NCBI GenBank assembly: GCA_022360015.1
Contig: JAKSDQ010000247.1
Span: forward strand, 1-64,000
Source of the DNA: Cytophagales bacterium
GTDB lineage: Bacteria > Bacteroidota > Bacteroidia > Cytophagales > Cyclobacteriaceae
Direction of reading: 5' to 3'
Length of the DNA: 64,000 bases
Position 1 is the first letter of the stretch. Each line of letters opens with the position of its first letter. Under the pieces are notes generated by a model. The model was given only the letters and a program-made list of their open reading frames with translations, ran no database searches and had not been told where the DNA came from. Positions 1 through 8,907 of this stretch are shown piece after piece. The translations under genes and the position numbers were made by a program.

Positions 1-1
1 A

Positions 2-1489
2 ACGATTGGGAACGGAAACGCCGAAACGTTTATCATCGAACCCCAGTTGAGCTATGATCAGGAAATTGGCCAGGGCAGGATAAGTGTTTTGCTGGGGGGT
101 ACCTTGCAGGGGTCTGATGCTAACCGGGAGGCCGTTCTTGCCAGTGGGTACCAAAATGATGCTTTATTAGGAGATTTGTCTGCTGCCGGCTCTATCAGGT
201 CACAGGGCACCTCCGATAACCAATATCGCTATTCTGCCATTTTCACGCGTTTAAATTATACCTGGGCGGGGAAATATATCCTTAATTTAACAGGAAGAAG
301 GGATGGGTCGAGCCGGTTTGGGCCAGGGCAACAATTTGGCAATTTTGGAGCAATTGGTGCTGCCTGGCTTTTTTCAGAAGAAAAGGTTATCGCAAACCTT
401 TTGCCATTATTTAGTTTCGGCAAGTTGAGGGCTTCTTATGGGGTAGTGGGCAATGATCAAATTGGGGATTACCAGTACCTGAGCTCTTACAGCCCCGTCG
501 ACCCCTATAATGAAAATCAATCGATTACCCCTACCAGGGCTGCCAATCCTGAATATTCCTGGGAGACAACAAGGAAGCTGGAGTTTGGCCTGGAGCTTGG
601 TTTTTTCGATGACAGGATACGACTCAATAGCAGTTGGTACCGCAACCGTACCTTTGACCAGCTAATCGGAAGACCGCTATCGGCTACAACAGGGTATAAC
701 TCACAGCAATTCAACCTGCCTGCTACTGTTGAGAACAGGGGTTGGGAGTTTGAGCTAACCACGGTCAATGTAGTATCAGGGGAATTTAGGTGGCGTTTTG
801 ATTTTAACCTGTCTTTTCCTGAAAATGAGCTCCTTGAATTTGAAAATATCGAAGCGTTCCCTGAGTTTGACGCGTTCTATGAAGTGGGCCGGCCCATTTT
901 AGGGAGAAAGGAATTCCAATCCTTGGGGGTAAATCCCGAGACGGGTACCTATGATTTTGTGGATTTTAACAGGGACGGTGTGATTGATGTTTCAGACCGG
1001 CAATTTTTTGTGGCAAACGTCCAGGAGTTCTATGGAGGACTTGAGAATAGTTTTTCTTACAAAGGGTTGCAACTGGACTTTCATTTATTCTTTGTAAAAC
1101 AGGAGGCCGTTGATTTCACGGTGAGTAATTTTAGTTCTTCAGCAAGAGGTGGTGGTTTTGTGCCCACCACCAGGGTCTTAGAACGTTGGCAAAACCCGGG
1201 AGATGTCACCGACCTACCAAGGACCAGTGAAAGACTAGGTACTTCCAATAGAAGAAACATCCCGAATGCCCGGGTAGATGCTTCCTTTATCAGGCTTCAA
1301 AATGTTTCTTTATCGTGGCAGCTTCCCCCAGCATGGACCGCCGCAGCCAGGATTGAAAACGCCCGAATTTACCTGCAGGGGCAGAACCTGCTGACGATCA
1401 TGGATTATGACGGATGGGACCCCGAGACCCAAAACACGAATCTTCCTCAACTAAGAATGATCACCACTGGTATCCAGCTCACTTTTTAA
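2..1489 (+). CDS. SusC/RagA-type TonB-dependent outer-membrane receptor, C-terminal part (5' end outside window)
   Basis: The reading frame is open from the first bases of the window, so the N-terminus (signal peptide, CarboxypepD-like domain, plug) lies to the left. About 495 codons remain. They show the alternating hydrophobic/polar beta-barrel pattern of SusC proteins, an EF-hand-like stretch VDFNRDGVIDVSDRQ typical of late SusC barrel loops, the NLLTIMDYDGWDPE motif near the end, and an aromatic C-terminus (IQLTF) expected for an outer-membrane barrel. The role would be TonB-driven import of an oligosaccharide or peptide. The SusD partner follows after 11 bases, so they are co-transcribed. 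The substrate cannot be told. A TTG at position 47 is not the real start. Confidence 0.93.
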   Translation, partial: TIGNGNAETFIIEPQLSYDQEIGQGRISVLLGGTLQGSDANREAVLASGYQNDALLGDLSAAGSIRSQGTSDNQYRYSAIFTRLNYTWAGKYILNLTGRRDGSSRFGPGQQFGNFGAIGAAWLFSEEKVIANLLPLFSFGKLRASYGVVGNDQIGDYQYLSSYSPVDPYNENQSITPTRAANPEYSWETTRKLEFGLELGFFDDRIRLNSSWYRNRTFDQLIGRPLSATTGYNSQQFNLPATVENRGWEFELTTVNVVSGEFRWRFDFNLSFPENELLEFENIEAFPEFDAFYEVGRPILGRKEFQSLGVNPETGTYDFVDFNRDGVIDVSDRQFFVANVQEFYGGLENSFSYKGLQLDFHLFFVKQEAVDFTVSNFSSSARGGGFVPTTRVLERWQNPGDVTDLPRTSERLGTSNRRNIPNARVDASFIRLQNVSLSWQLPPAWTAAARIENARIYLQGQNLLTIMDYDGWDPETQNTNLPQLRMITTGIQLTF

Positions 1490-1500
1490 AAGCTTTTAAC

Positions 1501-2973
1501 ATGAAAACACAAAAAAATCATCTATACCCTCTTTCAGGCAAGCACCTCAGCCAGGTGTGTAAAACATGTATTGTGAAGGGGGGTATCCGTGCTTTCGGTG
1601 CGGCACTCTTGTTCTTTACAACGTTTTCCTGTGAAGATTTTGTTGAGATCGATCCGCCCACCACAGAAATAACGACAGAGGCCCTGTTTGAAGACCGCAC
1701 AGCAATTGTTGCTGCGCTGAATGGATTATACAGTGAAATATTGGCAACTCCCAACAACATGTTCAACGCCGGGCTGGAGATTTTCACAGGTACTGCCAGC
1801 GGTGAATTCATCAATTATTCTTCAGACAGGAATAACACAGAATTTGCCCTCAACGACCTTCAACCTGACAACATAATTGTTAACAACAATTTCTGGACTT
1901 TTGCTTATCAGATCATTAACCAGGCAAACCTTTTAATCGAAGGTATATCAGGCGCTTCCTTCATTGATCCGCGTATTGACCAGGCGCTTGGGGAAGCCCT
2001 TTTTATGCGGGCTTTTACGCATTTTTACCTGGTAAACCTTTTTGGTGAAGTGCCTTATGTTTCCACCACGGGTATTGCCACCAACAATTCTATCGGAAAA
2101 ACCAGCGTGGCCTTGATTTATGAAAATATCACGGCTGATTTAACAAGGGCACAATCTTTAATGATGGCGGATTATTCTTTTGTGAGTAACGAAGAAAGGG
2201 TACGCCCAAACCGGGGAGCAGCCACCGCTTTACTTGCCAGGGTTTACCTGTACCTGGAAGATTGGGCTAATGCGGAAGTACAAGCTACCCAGGTGATTGA
2301 TAATGACTTGTATGCCCTTGATACAGTGCTTAATGATGTTTTTAAACCCGCAAGCCCCGAAGCCATATGGCAGTTAATACCTAATACCCCAGGTATCAAT
2401 ACCAATCATGGTTTTCGTTTTCTTTTAGATTTTATTTTACCCGGTGACGGGTTAGTGACTACCTCGATGTCAAATGATCTTGTAAACACTTTTGATCCTT
2501 CGGATAACCGTTTATCCAGTTGGGTCGGCACTCGGGATTTGGGTGAAGAAACATTTTATTACCCGTTTAAATATAAAGAGTTTTTTCGTACAGGAGACCT
2601 TCCGGATGAGTATACGGTGGTTTTCAGGCTTGCTGAGCAATACCTGATCAGGTCGGAGGCGCGGACCAGGCAAAACAACATATCGGGCGCCCGGGAAGAT
2701 TTGAATATCATCAGAAACAGGGCAGGCCTGGGTGACACGCCTGCCAGCGACCAGCCATCGCTACTGGATGCTATCATGCAGGAGCGTAAGGTAGAGCTTT
2801 TTGCAGAATGGGGCCACCGTTGGCTGGACCTAAAACGGAACGGCCGGATAGACCGGGAATTATCCAACCTGCCAGAGAAAGACTGGCAGCCAACAGATGC
2901 GCTTTGGCCTATCCCTGAAGAAGAGCTACTCAACAATCCTAACCTGTTACCACAGAATCCAGGCTATAACTAA
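1501..2973 (+). CDS. SusD/RagB-type nutrient-binding outer-membrane lipoprotein
   Basis: This is a 490-residue protein starting at ATG 1501, just after the SusC stop; an upstream in-frame GTG-type extension would overlap SusC and was rejected. The N-terminus is unusually long before a hydrophobic stretch ending in the lipobox FTTFSC, so it should be lipidated and surface exposed. SusD hallmarks are seen: an early TPR-like helical region (ALGEALFMRAFTHFYLVNLFGEVP), the region FRLAEQYLIRSEAR, and the C-terminal RKVELFAEWGHRWLDLKR followed by LWPIPEEE and NPGYN. It forms the lid of the SusC channel encoded upstream. About 170 bases of apparently non-coding DNA separate it from the next gene. Confidence 0.95.
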   Translation: MKTQKNHLYPLSGKHLSQVCKTCIVKGGIRAFGAALLFFTTFSCEDFVEIDPPTTEITTEALFEDRTAIVAALNGLYSEILATPNNMFNAGLEIFTGTASGEFINYSSDRNNTEFALNDLQPDNIIVNNNFWTFAYQIINQANLLIEGISGASFIDPRIDQALGEALFMRAFTHFYLVNLFGEVPYVSTTGIATNNSIGKTSVALIYENITADLTRAQSLMMADYSFVSNEERVRPNRGAATALLARVYLYLEDWANAEVQATQVIDNDLYALDTVLNDVFKPASPEAIWQLIPNTPGINTNHGFRFLLDFILPGDGLVTTSMSNDLVNTFDPSDNRLSSWVGTRDLGEETFYYPFKYKEFFRTGDLPDEYTVVFRLAEQYLIRSEARTRQNNISGAREDLNIIRNRAGLGDTPASDQPSLLDAIMQERKVELFAEWGHRWLDLKRNGRIDRELSNLPEKDWQPTDALWPIPEEELLNNPNLLPQNPGYN

Positions 2974-3140
2974 TTAACATAAGCTTTTCGGGAATCTGAT
3001 CTGTAACTTATATAGACCTGGCCTTTCTTTCACTATTCTGCCTGTCCGGGTTTCACTGCCGGGGCATTACGCACAAATAGTAAAGGGCCTGGTAAAGCAG
3101 TCCTATGAAAAGCAGTCAATTAATTTTTAAACTACGTATT

Positions 3141-4076
3141 ATGTCAGAAACTGTCGTATCCATACAAAACCTGTCCCATCGTTACTCCCGGGACTGGGCG
3201 ATCAGGGATATTAATTTTGAAATTTATAAAAACGAAATCCTGGGCTTTTTGGGATCAAACGGCGCGGGTAAGTCCACCACCATGAACATCCTTTGCGGCG
3301 TACTGAAACCCACAGAGGGTTCAGTGCTTATCGCGGGTGTCGATATTGGTAAACATCCGGTAGCGGCCAAAAAGTTAATCGGCTTTCTCCCGCAAAAAGC
3401 TCCGCTATACACCGAGCTTACCGTCAAAGAATACCTTCGCTATGCCGCCCAACTCAGGCTGATGCCGGCCAAAGACATTCCCCGGGCTATTAACCGGGCT
3501 ATGGAGAAGTGTGGCATCACCCATTACCAGCACAGGTTGATCAGTAACCTGTCGGGTGGCTACCAGCAGCGGGTGGGCCTGGCACAGGCGATTATACACG
3601 ATCCTTTGCTGGTGGTGCTGGATGAGCCCACCAATGGTTTGGACCCTAATAGCATCCGCGAGGTGAGAAAAGTGATCAAGGCCCTATCAACAGAGCATGC
3701 CGTCATCCTTTCCACCCACATCCTTCCGGAAGTGGAGCTGACCTGCGATAAGGTGAACATGGTAGAAAAAGGAAAGCTGGTGTTCTCGGGCACTATTGAA
3801 GGGTTCAAAAATCATGTCAGGCCCGAGTCGCTGATACTTGAATTCGATGCCGTACCTGATGTTGTCACTTTTCCATCCATCGCAGAAGTGGAAGAAGTGA
3901 TAAAACTACACCAGCAGAAGTACCGGGTAAAGGTGACCAGCGGTGAGGCTGCGGCACAAAAAGTCATGAAGGTGTGCATTGAAAATGGCTGGGGCTTAAA
4001 AGAAGCTTACCTTGAAAGGTACAGCCTGGAAGAAGTGTTTGCACAATTATCACAAAAAGAAGGAGTGGCAGGATGA
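3141..4076 (+). CDS. GldA-like ABC transporter ATP-binding protein
   Basis: The protein is 311 residues from ATG 3141; an in-frame ATG at 3105 would add 12 residues ahead of the domain. Walker A is GSNGAGKST, the signature is LSGGYQQRVGLAQA, and Walker B is LLVVLDEPTNGLDP, followed by the switch histidine in STHILPEV. The C-terminal 80 residues are the accessory region common to GldA and other ABC-2 exporter ATPases. The stop overlaps the next start (ATGA at 4073-4076), so it is translationally coupled to two permease-fusion genes. In Flavobacterium, GldA works with GldF and GldG in gliding and type IX secretion; related exporters occur in non-gliders, so motility is an inference only. Confidence 0.9.
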   Translation: MSETVVSIQNLSHRYSRDWAIRDINFEIYKNEILGFLGSNGAGKSTTMNILCGVLKPTEGSVLIAGVDIGKHPVAAKKLIGFLPQKAPLYTELTVKEYLRYAAQLRLMPAKDIPRAINRAMEKCGITHYQHRLISNLSGGYQQRVGLAQAIIHDPLLVVLDEPTNGLDPNSIREVRKVIKALSTEHAVILSTHILPEVELTCDKVNMVEKGKLVFSGTIEGFKNHVRPESLILEFDAVPDVVTFPSIAEVEEVIKLHQQKYRVKVTSGEAAAQKVMKVCIENGWGLKEAYLERYSLEEVFAQLSQKEGVAG

Positions 4077-6319
4077 CACACAGGATTGCAAAACAGGAGT
4101 TCACCAGGTTATTTTTATCCCCACTGGCCTGGCTGGTGATCGTAATTTTTATTGTTCAGATTGCCTACAATTATCTTTACCAGTTGGATTACGTGCAGGC
4201 TAACCTTATGAGAGGACGAGACCTCAATGACGTAACAGACAGGCTTTTTAATGTTTTAAGGACAAGGGGTGTCTTTAAAGCGATTACCACCAACCTGTAT
4301 ATCTACGTGCCTTTGGTCACGATGGGAATTTTTAGCAGGGAGTATAGCTCGGGCTCCTTCAAGCTGCTCATGAGCGCCCCGGTAAAGGACTGGCAAACCG
4401 TACTGGGTAAGCTTCTGGCCTTACTACTGTTCGGGTTGCTGCTGGTAGCCGTGCTGGGTGCATTTATTGTGCTGGGCAGTGCTTTGATTACCCACTTTGA
4501 TGTGTCCTACACCCTGGCGGGGGCCATTGGATTTTATTTGCTTTTTATGGCTTATGCCTCCATTGGCCTATTTATTTCATCACTGGTTTCCAATGAAGTG
4601 GTCGCAGGCATTGCCACCTTTGCTGTCATTGCCCTGCTGGGCAATGCGGGAAAGATCGGCCAGGACATTGCCTATTTAAATGATGTGCTTTACTGGATGT
4701 CGATATCTGGCAGGGCAGAACAGATGATGGCAGGGCTGATCAGCACCAAAAGCATGGCTTATTTTCTGATTGTTTCCATTTTTTTTATTGTGCTGACCCT
4801 ATTAAGGTTACAGGATCAACGATTAAGATACGGTTTCACAAACAGGCTCCTTTTGTATTTCACACTGGCAGGTTTTGTAGTGCTTGCTGCTTTTATTAGC
4901 TCTAAACCAGGGTTCATCGCCTATTGGGACCTTACCCGGACTAAAGAAAATACGATCACTGAGGCGAGTCGGCGTTTGGTCTCAAAATTCAGGGATAAGC
5001 CCCTGGTGCTAAAAACTTACATCAACCTGTTGAGCGACATGACGCCAAAAAGTGGATTGCCAAAATTCCACAACAATGACTTTAGAAGGTTCGAGGAGTA
5101 TGTGAGGTTTTTGCCCAACCTGAAGATAGCGTACATCTATTTTTATGATACTATTCCGGGTAACCCAGACATTTATGAAAGGTTTCCCGCGCTGGAAGAA
5201 AAAGAGATTGCAAGAAAGCTGGCAGGTCTTTACAACATTGATTTTAACAAAGTGCTCCCTCCTGCTGAGATAAGGGCGCAGGTGGATTTATCAAACCAGG
5301 GCAATGAATACATCCGCCAATTTATCAGCGGCCAGGATACTTCCTCTTTTGTTAGAATGTTCCGTGATATAACCCATTACCCACGTGAAGAGGAGATTTC
5401 ATCGGCTTTGAATACTATGGCGGCAGGGCAGCCGGTCATAGGATTTCTGGCAGCCAATGGAGAAAGGACCTTTCATGGAAAAAAAGGCAGGGATTACTAC
5501 CAGATGCTGTATGGTAAAGAAGATGACAGGTTCTCCTTATTAAATGACGGATTTGCCTTCAGGGAAATCAACCTATTAAGTCGTAAATCTTTGAAAGAGG
5601 TAGACATCTTAGTCATTGCTGATCCGGTTACACCCTATAGTAATGCACAAATAAAGGCCATACAAGAATACATCGATGAGGGTAGAAACCTGTTGGTATT
5701 GGGGGATGTAAACAGTTGTAAATTTCTGAACCCCTTACTGGCACCATTGGGCTTATCTTTCCTTCCCGGCAAACTGGCGGGTCAGGCTTCAAGGTTTAAT
5801 ACAGAACTTGTAAACGCTTATCCCACTGAGGCCATGTCAGTATTCACCGGTGATCCGGAATTCCAGGCCACTTGGAGCAGTGAGTTTACTGCGCCGGTGC
5901 TGTTATCAGGTGCTGTAGCCATTAAAAAGGATACTACCATCCCAGCAGGTTTCAAGGCGTTTGCGTTCCTTAAGGCAGAGATAGAGGGAGAAGGAAAGCC
6001 TGTTGGTATGGGACTTACCCGCGCTGTGGGTGAAAGGCAGCAACGTATTGCGATCATAGGTGATGCAGATATTATTGGTAACAAGGTAGATTCCAGGCGG
6101 GAGATCAAGTCGAATAGCTATCTGTTCTTACCCCCTCTCTTTAAATGGTTTACCTATGATGAGTTTCCAGTCACCTCCAATACACAAGTCCCTCCCAACA
6201 ATAGCATTCGGATCAATGGCAGGCAAATTGCCGGCTTATGGTCCATTTTCCTGTTGCTAATTCCATCTTCCATTGGTTTTGGAGCATTCCTATTACTCAA
6301 AATTAGACATCGAAAATAA
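4073..6319 (+). CDS. GldF-GldG fusion: ABC-2 permease joined to a GldG-like periplasmic domain (copy 1)
   Basis: This is a 748-residue protein. Residues 1 to about 245 hold some six hydrophobic helices of an ABC-2 permease, with the marker stretch FSREYSSGSFKLLMSAP. A further helix around 255-280 leads into a long extracytoplasmic GldG-like domain (ABC_transp_aux type) that contains VDILVIADPVTPYS and a late AIIGDADIIGN motif. A single C-terminal helix is followed by a basic tail. GldF and GldG are separate proteins in Flavobacterium; here they are one polypeptide. The gene overlaps the ATPase by four bases, and the next, paralogous gene starts directly after its stop, so the three probably form one transporter. 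Confidence 0.88.
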   Translation: MTHRIAKQEFTRLFLSPLAWLVIVIFIVQIAYNYLYQLDYVQANLMRGRDLNDVTDRLFNVLRTRGVFKAITTNLYIYVPLVTMGIFSREYSSGSFKLLMSAPVKDWQTVLGKLLALLLFGLLLVAVLGAFIVLGSALITHFDVSYTLAGAIGFYLLFMAYASIGLFISSLVSNEVVAGIATFAVIALLGNAGKIGQDIAYLNDVLYWMSISGRAEQMMAGLISTKSMAYFLIVSIFFIVLTLLRLQDQRLRYGFTNRLLLYFTLAGFVVLAAFISSKPGFIAYWDLTRTKENTITEASRRLVSKFRDKPLVLKTYINLLSDMTPKSGLPKFHNNDFRRFEEYVRFLPNLKIAYIYFYDTIPGNPDIYERFPALEEKEIARKLAGLYNIDFNKVLPPAEIRAQVDLSNQGNEYIRQFISGQDTSSFVRMFRDITHYPREEEISSALNTMAAGQPVIGFLAANGERTFHGKKGRDYYQMLYGKEDDRFSLLNDGFAFREINLLSRKSLKEVDILVIADPVTPYSNAQIKAIQEYIDEGRNLLVLGDVNSCKFLNPLLAPLGLSFLPGKLAGQASRFNTELVNAYPTEAMSVFTGDPEFQATWSSEFTAPVLLSGAVAIKKDTTIPAGFKAFAFLKAEIEGEGKPVGMGLTRAVGERQQRIAIIGDADIIGNKVDSRREIKSNSYLFLPPLFKWFTYDEFPVTSNTQVPPNNSIRINGRQIAGLWSIFLLLIPSSIGFGAFLLLKIRHRK

Positions 6320-8596
6320 ATGAGACTCATTACAAACATCGCCAAACACGAAATCCGCCGGTTGTTTTGTTCGCCCATCATATGGCTCGTACTGATCGCC
6401 TTTGTGCTTCAGATACTGTACGGCTTTTTTGACAGGCTTGAATATATAAGTATTTCGGTCGCTAAAGGCTGGCGCATTCATCATACGTCTGATGCAATTT
6501 TTGGATCGAACTTCCCCGCCAAGATCGGGTATATCCTGGTTCATAACATCTATATTTATATCCCCCTGATTACCATGGGGCTCTTCAGCAAAGAGTACAA
6601 CACGGGTTCCTTCAGGCTCCTTATTTCATCTCCGGCATATTTCTGGCAACTGGTAATGGGTAAGTACCTGGCGTTGATTGTGTACAGCCTGCTTTTATGC
6701 CTGGTGCTGGCAGCATTACTCATTTATTGTCTTATCATCATCGATGGTTTTTACCCGCCTTTTGTAATTTCAGCAATTTTTGGCTATTTCCTGTTGCTTA
6801 CCACCTATTCGGCCATAGGCCTGTTCATTTCCAGCCTCACTTCAAAACAGGTGATTGCTGCCATTACAACATTTGCGGTGATCGGCTTATTCAGCGCCAT
6901 TGGAGCAATCGGCCAGGACATCCCTTTCCTGAACAGTATTTTATACTGGGTGTCGATCTCCGGTCGGGTATCAGGGATTATGGCTGGGCTGATCGGCTCA
7001 AAGGACATCATGTATTTTCTTTTGATTACTTGTTGTTTTGTGGCTGCCACCATTTTCAAATTAAGCTTAAAAGCACGCACACAAACATGGTCTCAAACTT
7101 TGGTACGTTTCACAGCTTTTGCCGTAGTGATAATCGCTGTGGCAATGTTAAGTAACAACCCCTATTATAGATATTACTGGGATGTGACTGAGCGAAAAAG
7201 AGCAACTATCTCTGCACAATCTCAGGCAGTCACAGCTCAACTGCGGGACTCCTCCCTGGTGATGAATTCTTACGTTAACATCTTCAGTGAGATTACCAGG
7301 GTTACCCGCCTGTCTGGTGCTGTTAATAATGACATAAGGTATTTTGAGAATTTTGTAAGGTTTTTACCCCAACTACAATTCAACCACGTGTTTTTTTATG
7401 ACACCATTCCTTCCAACCCAAAAATCTACCAACAGAACCGGGGATTGGATGAGCGGCAATTAGCAGCCAATGTAGCCAGCTCCTACCGGTTGCGTTTGGA
7501 TCGTATTGCTGCTCCTGCAGCAATAAGAACATTAGTAGATCTTTCAGCAGAAGGAAATGAGTTCATCCGGGTGATTTCCACTAATAGCCAAAGTTCCTTC
7601 CTTCGAATGTTCCTTGATTCAAAAAAATATCCTGGTCAGAAACACATAGCTTCTTCGCTGAAGTCCCTGATCATGAAGCCTCCTTTGGTAGGTTATGTCA
7701 AGGGCCACGGTGAGCGCTCATGCCTGGAAAGAAAAGATGGTGATTACACTTTGATGACCGACCGTTCCATTCGTAGTTCGCTGATTAATCATGCTTTCCA
7801 ATTTAAGGAGGTTGATCTGGGTTCAACCAGTCAGTTACAAGAGGTCGATATACTGGTCATTGCCGATCCTAAGGTGGAATATACGGCCGACGAGCTAAAG
7901 GTTTTAGCCCAATACATTCGCTCAGGCAAAAACCTGCTGATACTTCTTGAAGCTGAACGAAGCGATAAAACAACCTCACTGCTCGCCATGCTCGGCTTAA
8001 CTTCCGGAGGTACCCTGACATCGGTCAACACAGTCTATGAACCATCCATTGTTTTCACAGACATCACCGATGCCGTTACGGGCTTTTCTGAAGATGGATA
8101 TTTTACTAGTTCCTTAAGCATCGAGAAACGCTACCCCGTTGTCCTTCCCGGAGCTACGGCACTTACTGTGAAAGACTCCGCGCTGTTTGAATTGGATCGT
8201 TTCCCGATACTTACGACAAGGAAGCACACCGTGCTTACCACTGACTCAGCCAGCGTAATGGCTGACAGCATATTTACTGCGGGCTATGGCCTCACACGAA
8301 TGGTGAATGGCAAAGAGCAGAGAATGGCTGTGATTGGTGACGCTGACTTTTTAAGCGAGATCTTTCTTTCCTCACGGATTCAAAAAGGGAATGTCTTCCT
8401 GTTTGCCCAGCCACTTTTCAGTTGGCTTAATTATGACCGGTTCCCGGCAGTGATAACGTATCCCAGCCACAGACCAAAAACGTTGTACCTGTCAACAGAT
8501 CAGGTCCGCTCTACCCGGTTACGTACTATGATCGCCCTTCCGCTGTTAATTCTAATGAGTGGCGCCTTTGTATTAATCAGGAGAAAAAGGAAGTAG
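6320..8596 (+). CDS. GldF-GldG fusion: ABC-2 permease joined to a GldG-like periplasmic domain (copy 2)
   Basis: This 758-residue protein has the same architecture as the preceding gene: permease helices in the first 250 residues (FSKEYNTGSFRLLISSP), a GldG-like external domain (VDILVIADPKVEYT, AVIGDADFLSE) and one C-terminal helix followed by RRKRK. Similarity to the upstream gene runs along the full length, for example HNDF/NNDIR-type and FIR-type segments at matching places, so this is a tandem duplication that has diverged. Start and stop are back to back (TAAATG), indicating coupled translation. Two different permease fusions with one ATPase suggests a heterodimeric exporter. The substrate is unknown. 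Confidence 0.88.
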   Translation: MRLITNIAKHEIRRLFCSPIIWLVLIAFVLQILYGFFDRLEYISISVAKGWRIHHTSDAIFGSNFPAKIGYILVHNIYIYIPLITMGLFSKEYNTGSFRLLISSPAYFWQLVMGKYLALIVYSLLLCLVLAALLIYCLIIIDGFYPPFVISAIFGYFLLLTTYSAIGLFISSLTSKQVIAAITTFAVIGLFSAIGAIGQDIPFLNSILYWVSISGRVSGIMAGLIGSKDIMYFLLITCCFVAATIFKLSLKARTQTWSQTLVRFTAFAVVIIAVAMLSNNPYYRYYWDVTERKRATISAQSQAVTAQLRDSSLVMNSYVNIFSEITRVTRLSGAVNNDIRYFENFVRFLPQLQFNHVFFYDTIPSNPKIYQQNRGLDERQLAANVASSYRLRLDRIAAPAAIRTLVDLSAEGNEFIRVISTNSQSSFLRMFLDSKKYPGQKHIASSLKSLIMKPPLVGYVKGHGERSCLERKDGDYTLMTDRSIRSSLINHAFQFKEVDLGSTSQLQEVDILVIADPKVEYTADELKVLAQYIRSGKNLLILLEAERSDKTTSLLAMLGLTSGGTLTSVNTVYEPSIVFTDITDAVTGFSEDGYFTSSLSIEKRYPVVLPGATALTVKDSALFELDRFPILTTRKHTVLTTDSASVMADSIFTAGYGLTRMVNGKEQRMAVIGDADFLSEIFLSSRIQKGNVFLFAQPLFSWLNYDRFPAVITYPSHRPKTLYLSTDQVRSTRLRTMIALPLLILMSGAFVLIRRKRK

Positions 8597-8610
8597 ATGA
8601 AGGCACAAGC

Positions 8611-8731
8611 ACGACGTGGCTGTTGCACAACGTCTTCGACAAACTTCTTTATGTCTCTTTGTGTCTTGGTGCCTCCGTGGTGAAAAATGGTGAACCACAG
8701 AGGCACCAAGACACAAAGAGACACAGAGGCT
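8611..8731. repeat. Palindromic dispersed repeat, copy A
   Basis: Arms 8653-8681 and 8694-8722 pair over 29 bases with one mismatch around a 12-base loop. The core reads TCTTTGTGTCTTGGTGCCTC. A tail related to those of copies C and D lies at about 8611-8632 in the opposite orientation (reverse complement begins CGTTGTGCAACAGCCACG). It sits between two convergent genes, so it may also act as a transcript end. Related copies are at 17.7-17.96 kb and 54.3 kb. Confidence 0.85.
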
Positions 8732-8907
8732 TTCACCCCAAAAAACAGGCACCTACTTAAGTTACACAACATCCACGTCCCACTTCCCCACCAAATTGCC
8801 CCCCAAAATTCAAATCCTACCCCCTACCAAACCCTACTCCCGCACCCCACCAACAAAAACCCCCACTCCAAAACCATTGTCAACTGTCAATTGTAAATTG
8901 TCAATTC
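8732..8907. other. Intergenic C/A-rich low-complexity stretch between convergent genes
   Basis: No gene is seen. The plus strand of about 8755-8880 is almost devoid of G and rich in short C runs. It then ends in repeated short words (TGTCAACTGTCAATTGTAAA and following) just before the stop of the minus-strand SusD gene. The two short plus-strand reading frames here are composed of low-complexity P/T/K residues and are not believable proteins. Confidence 0.6.
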
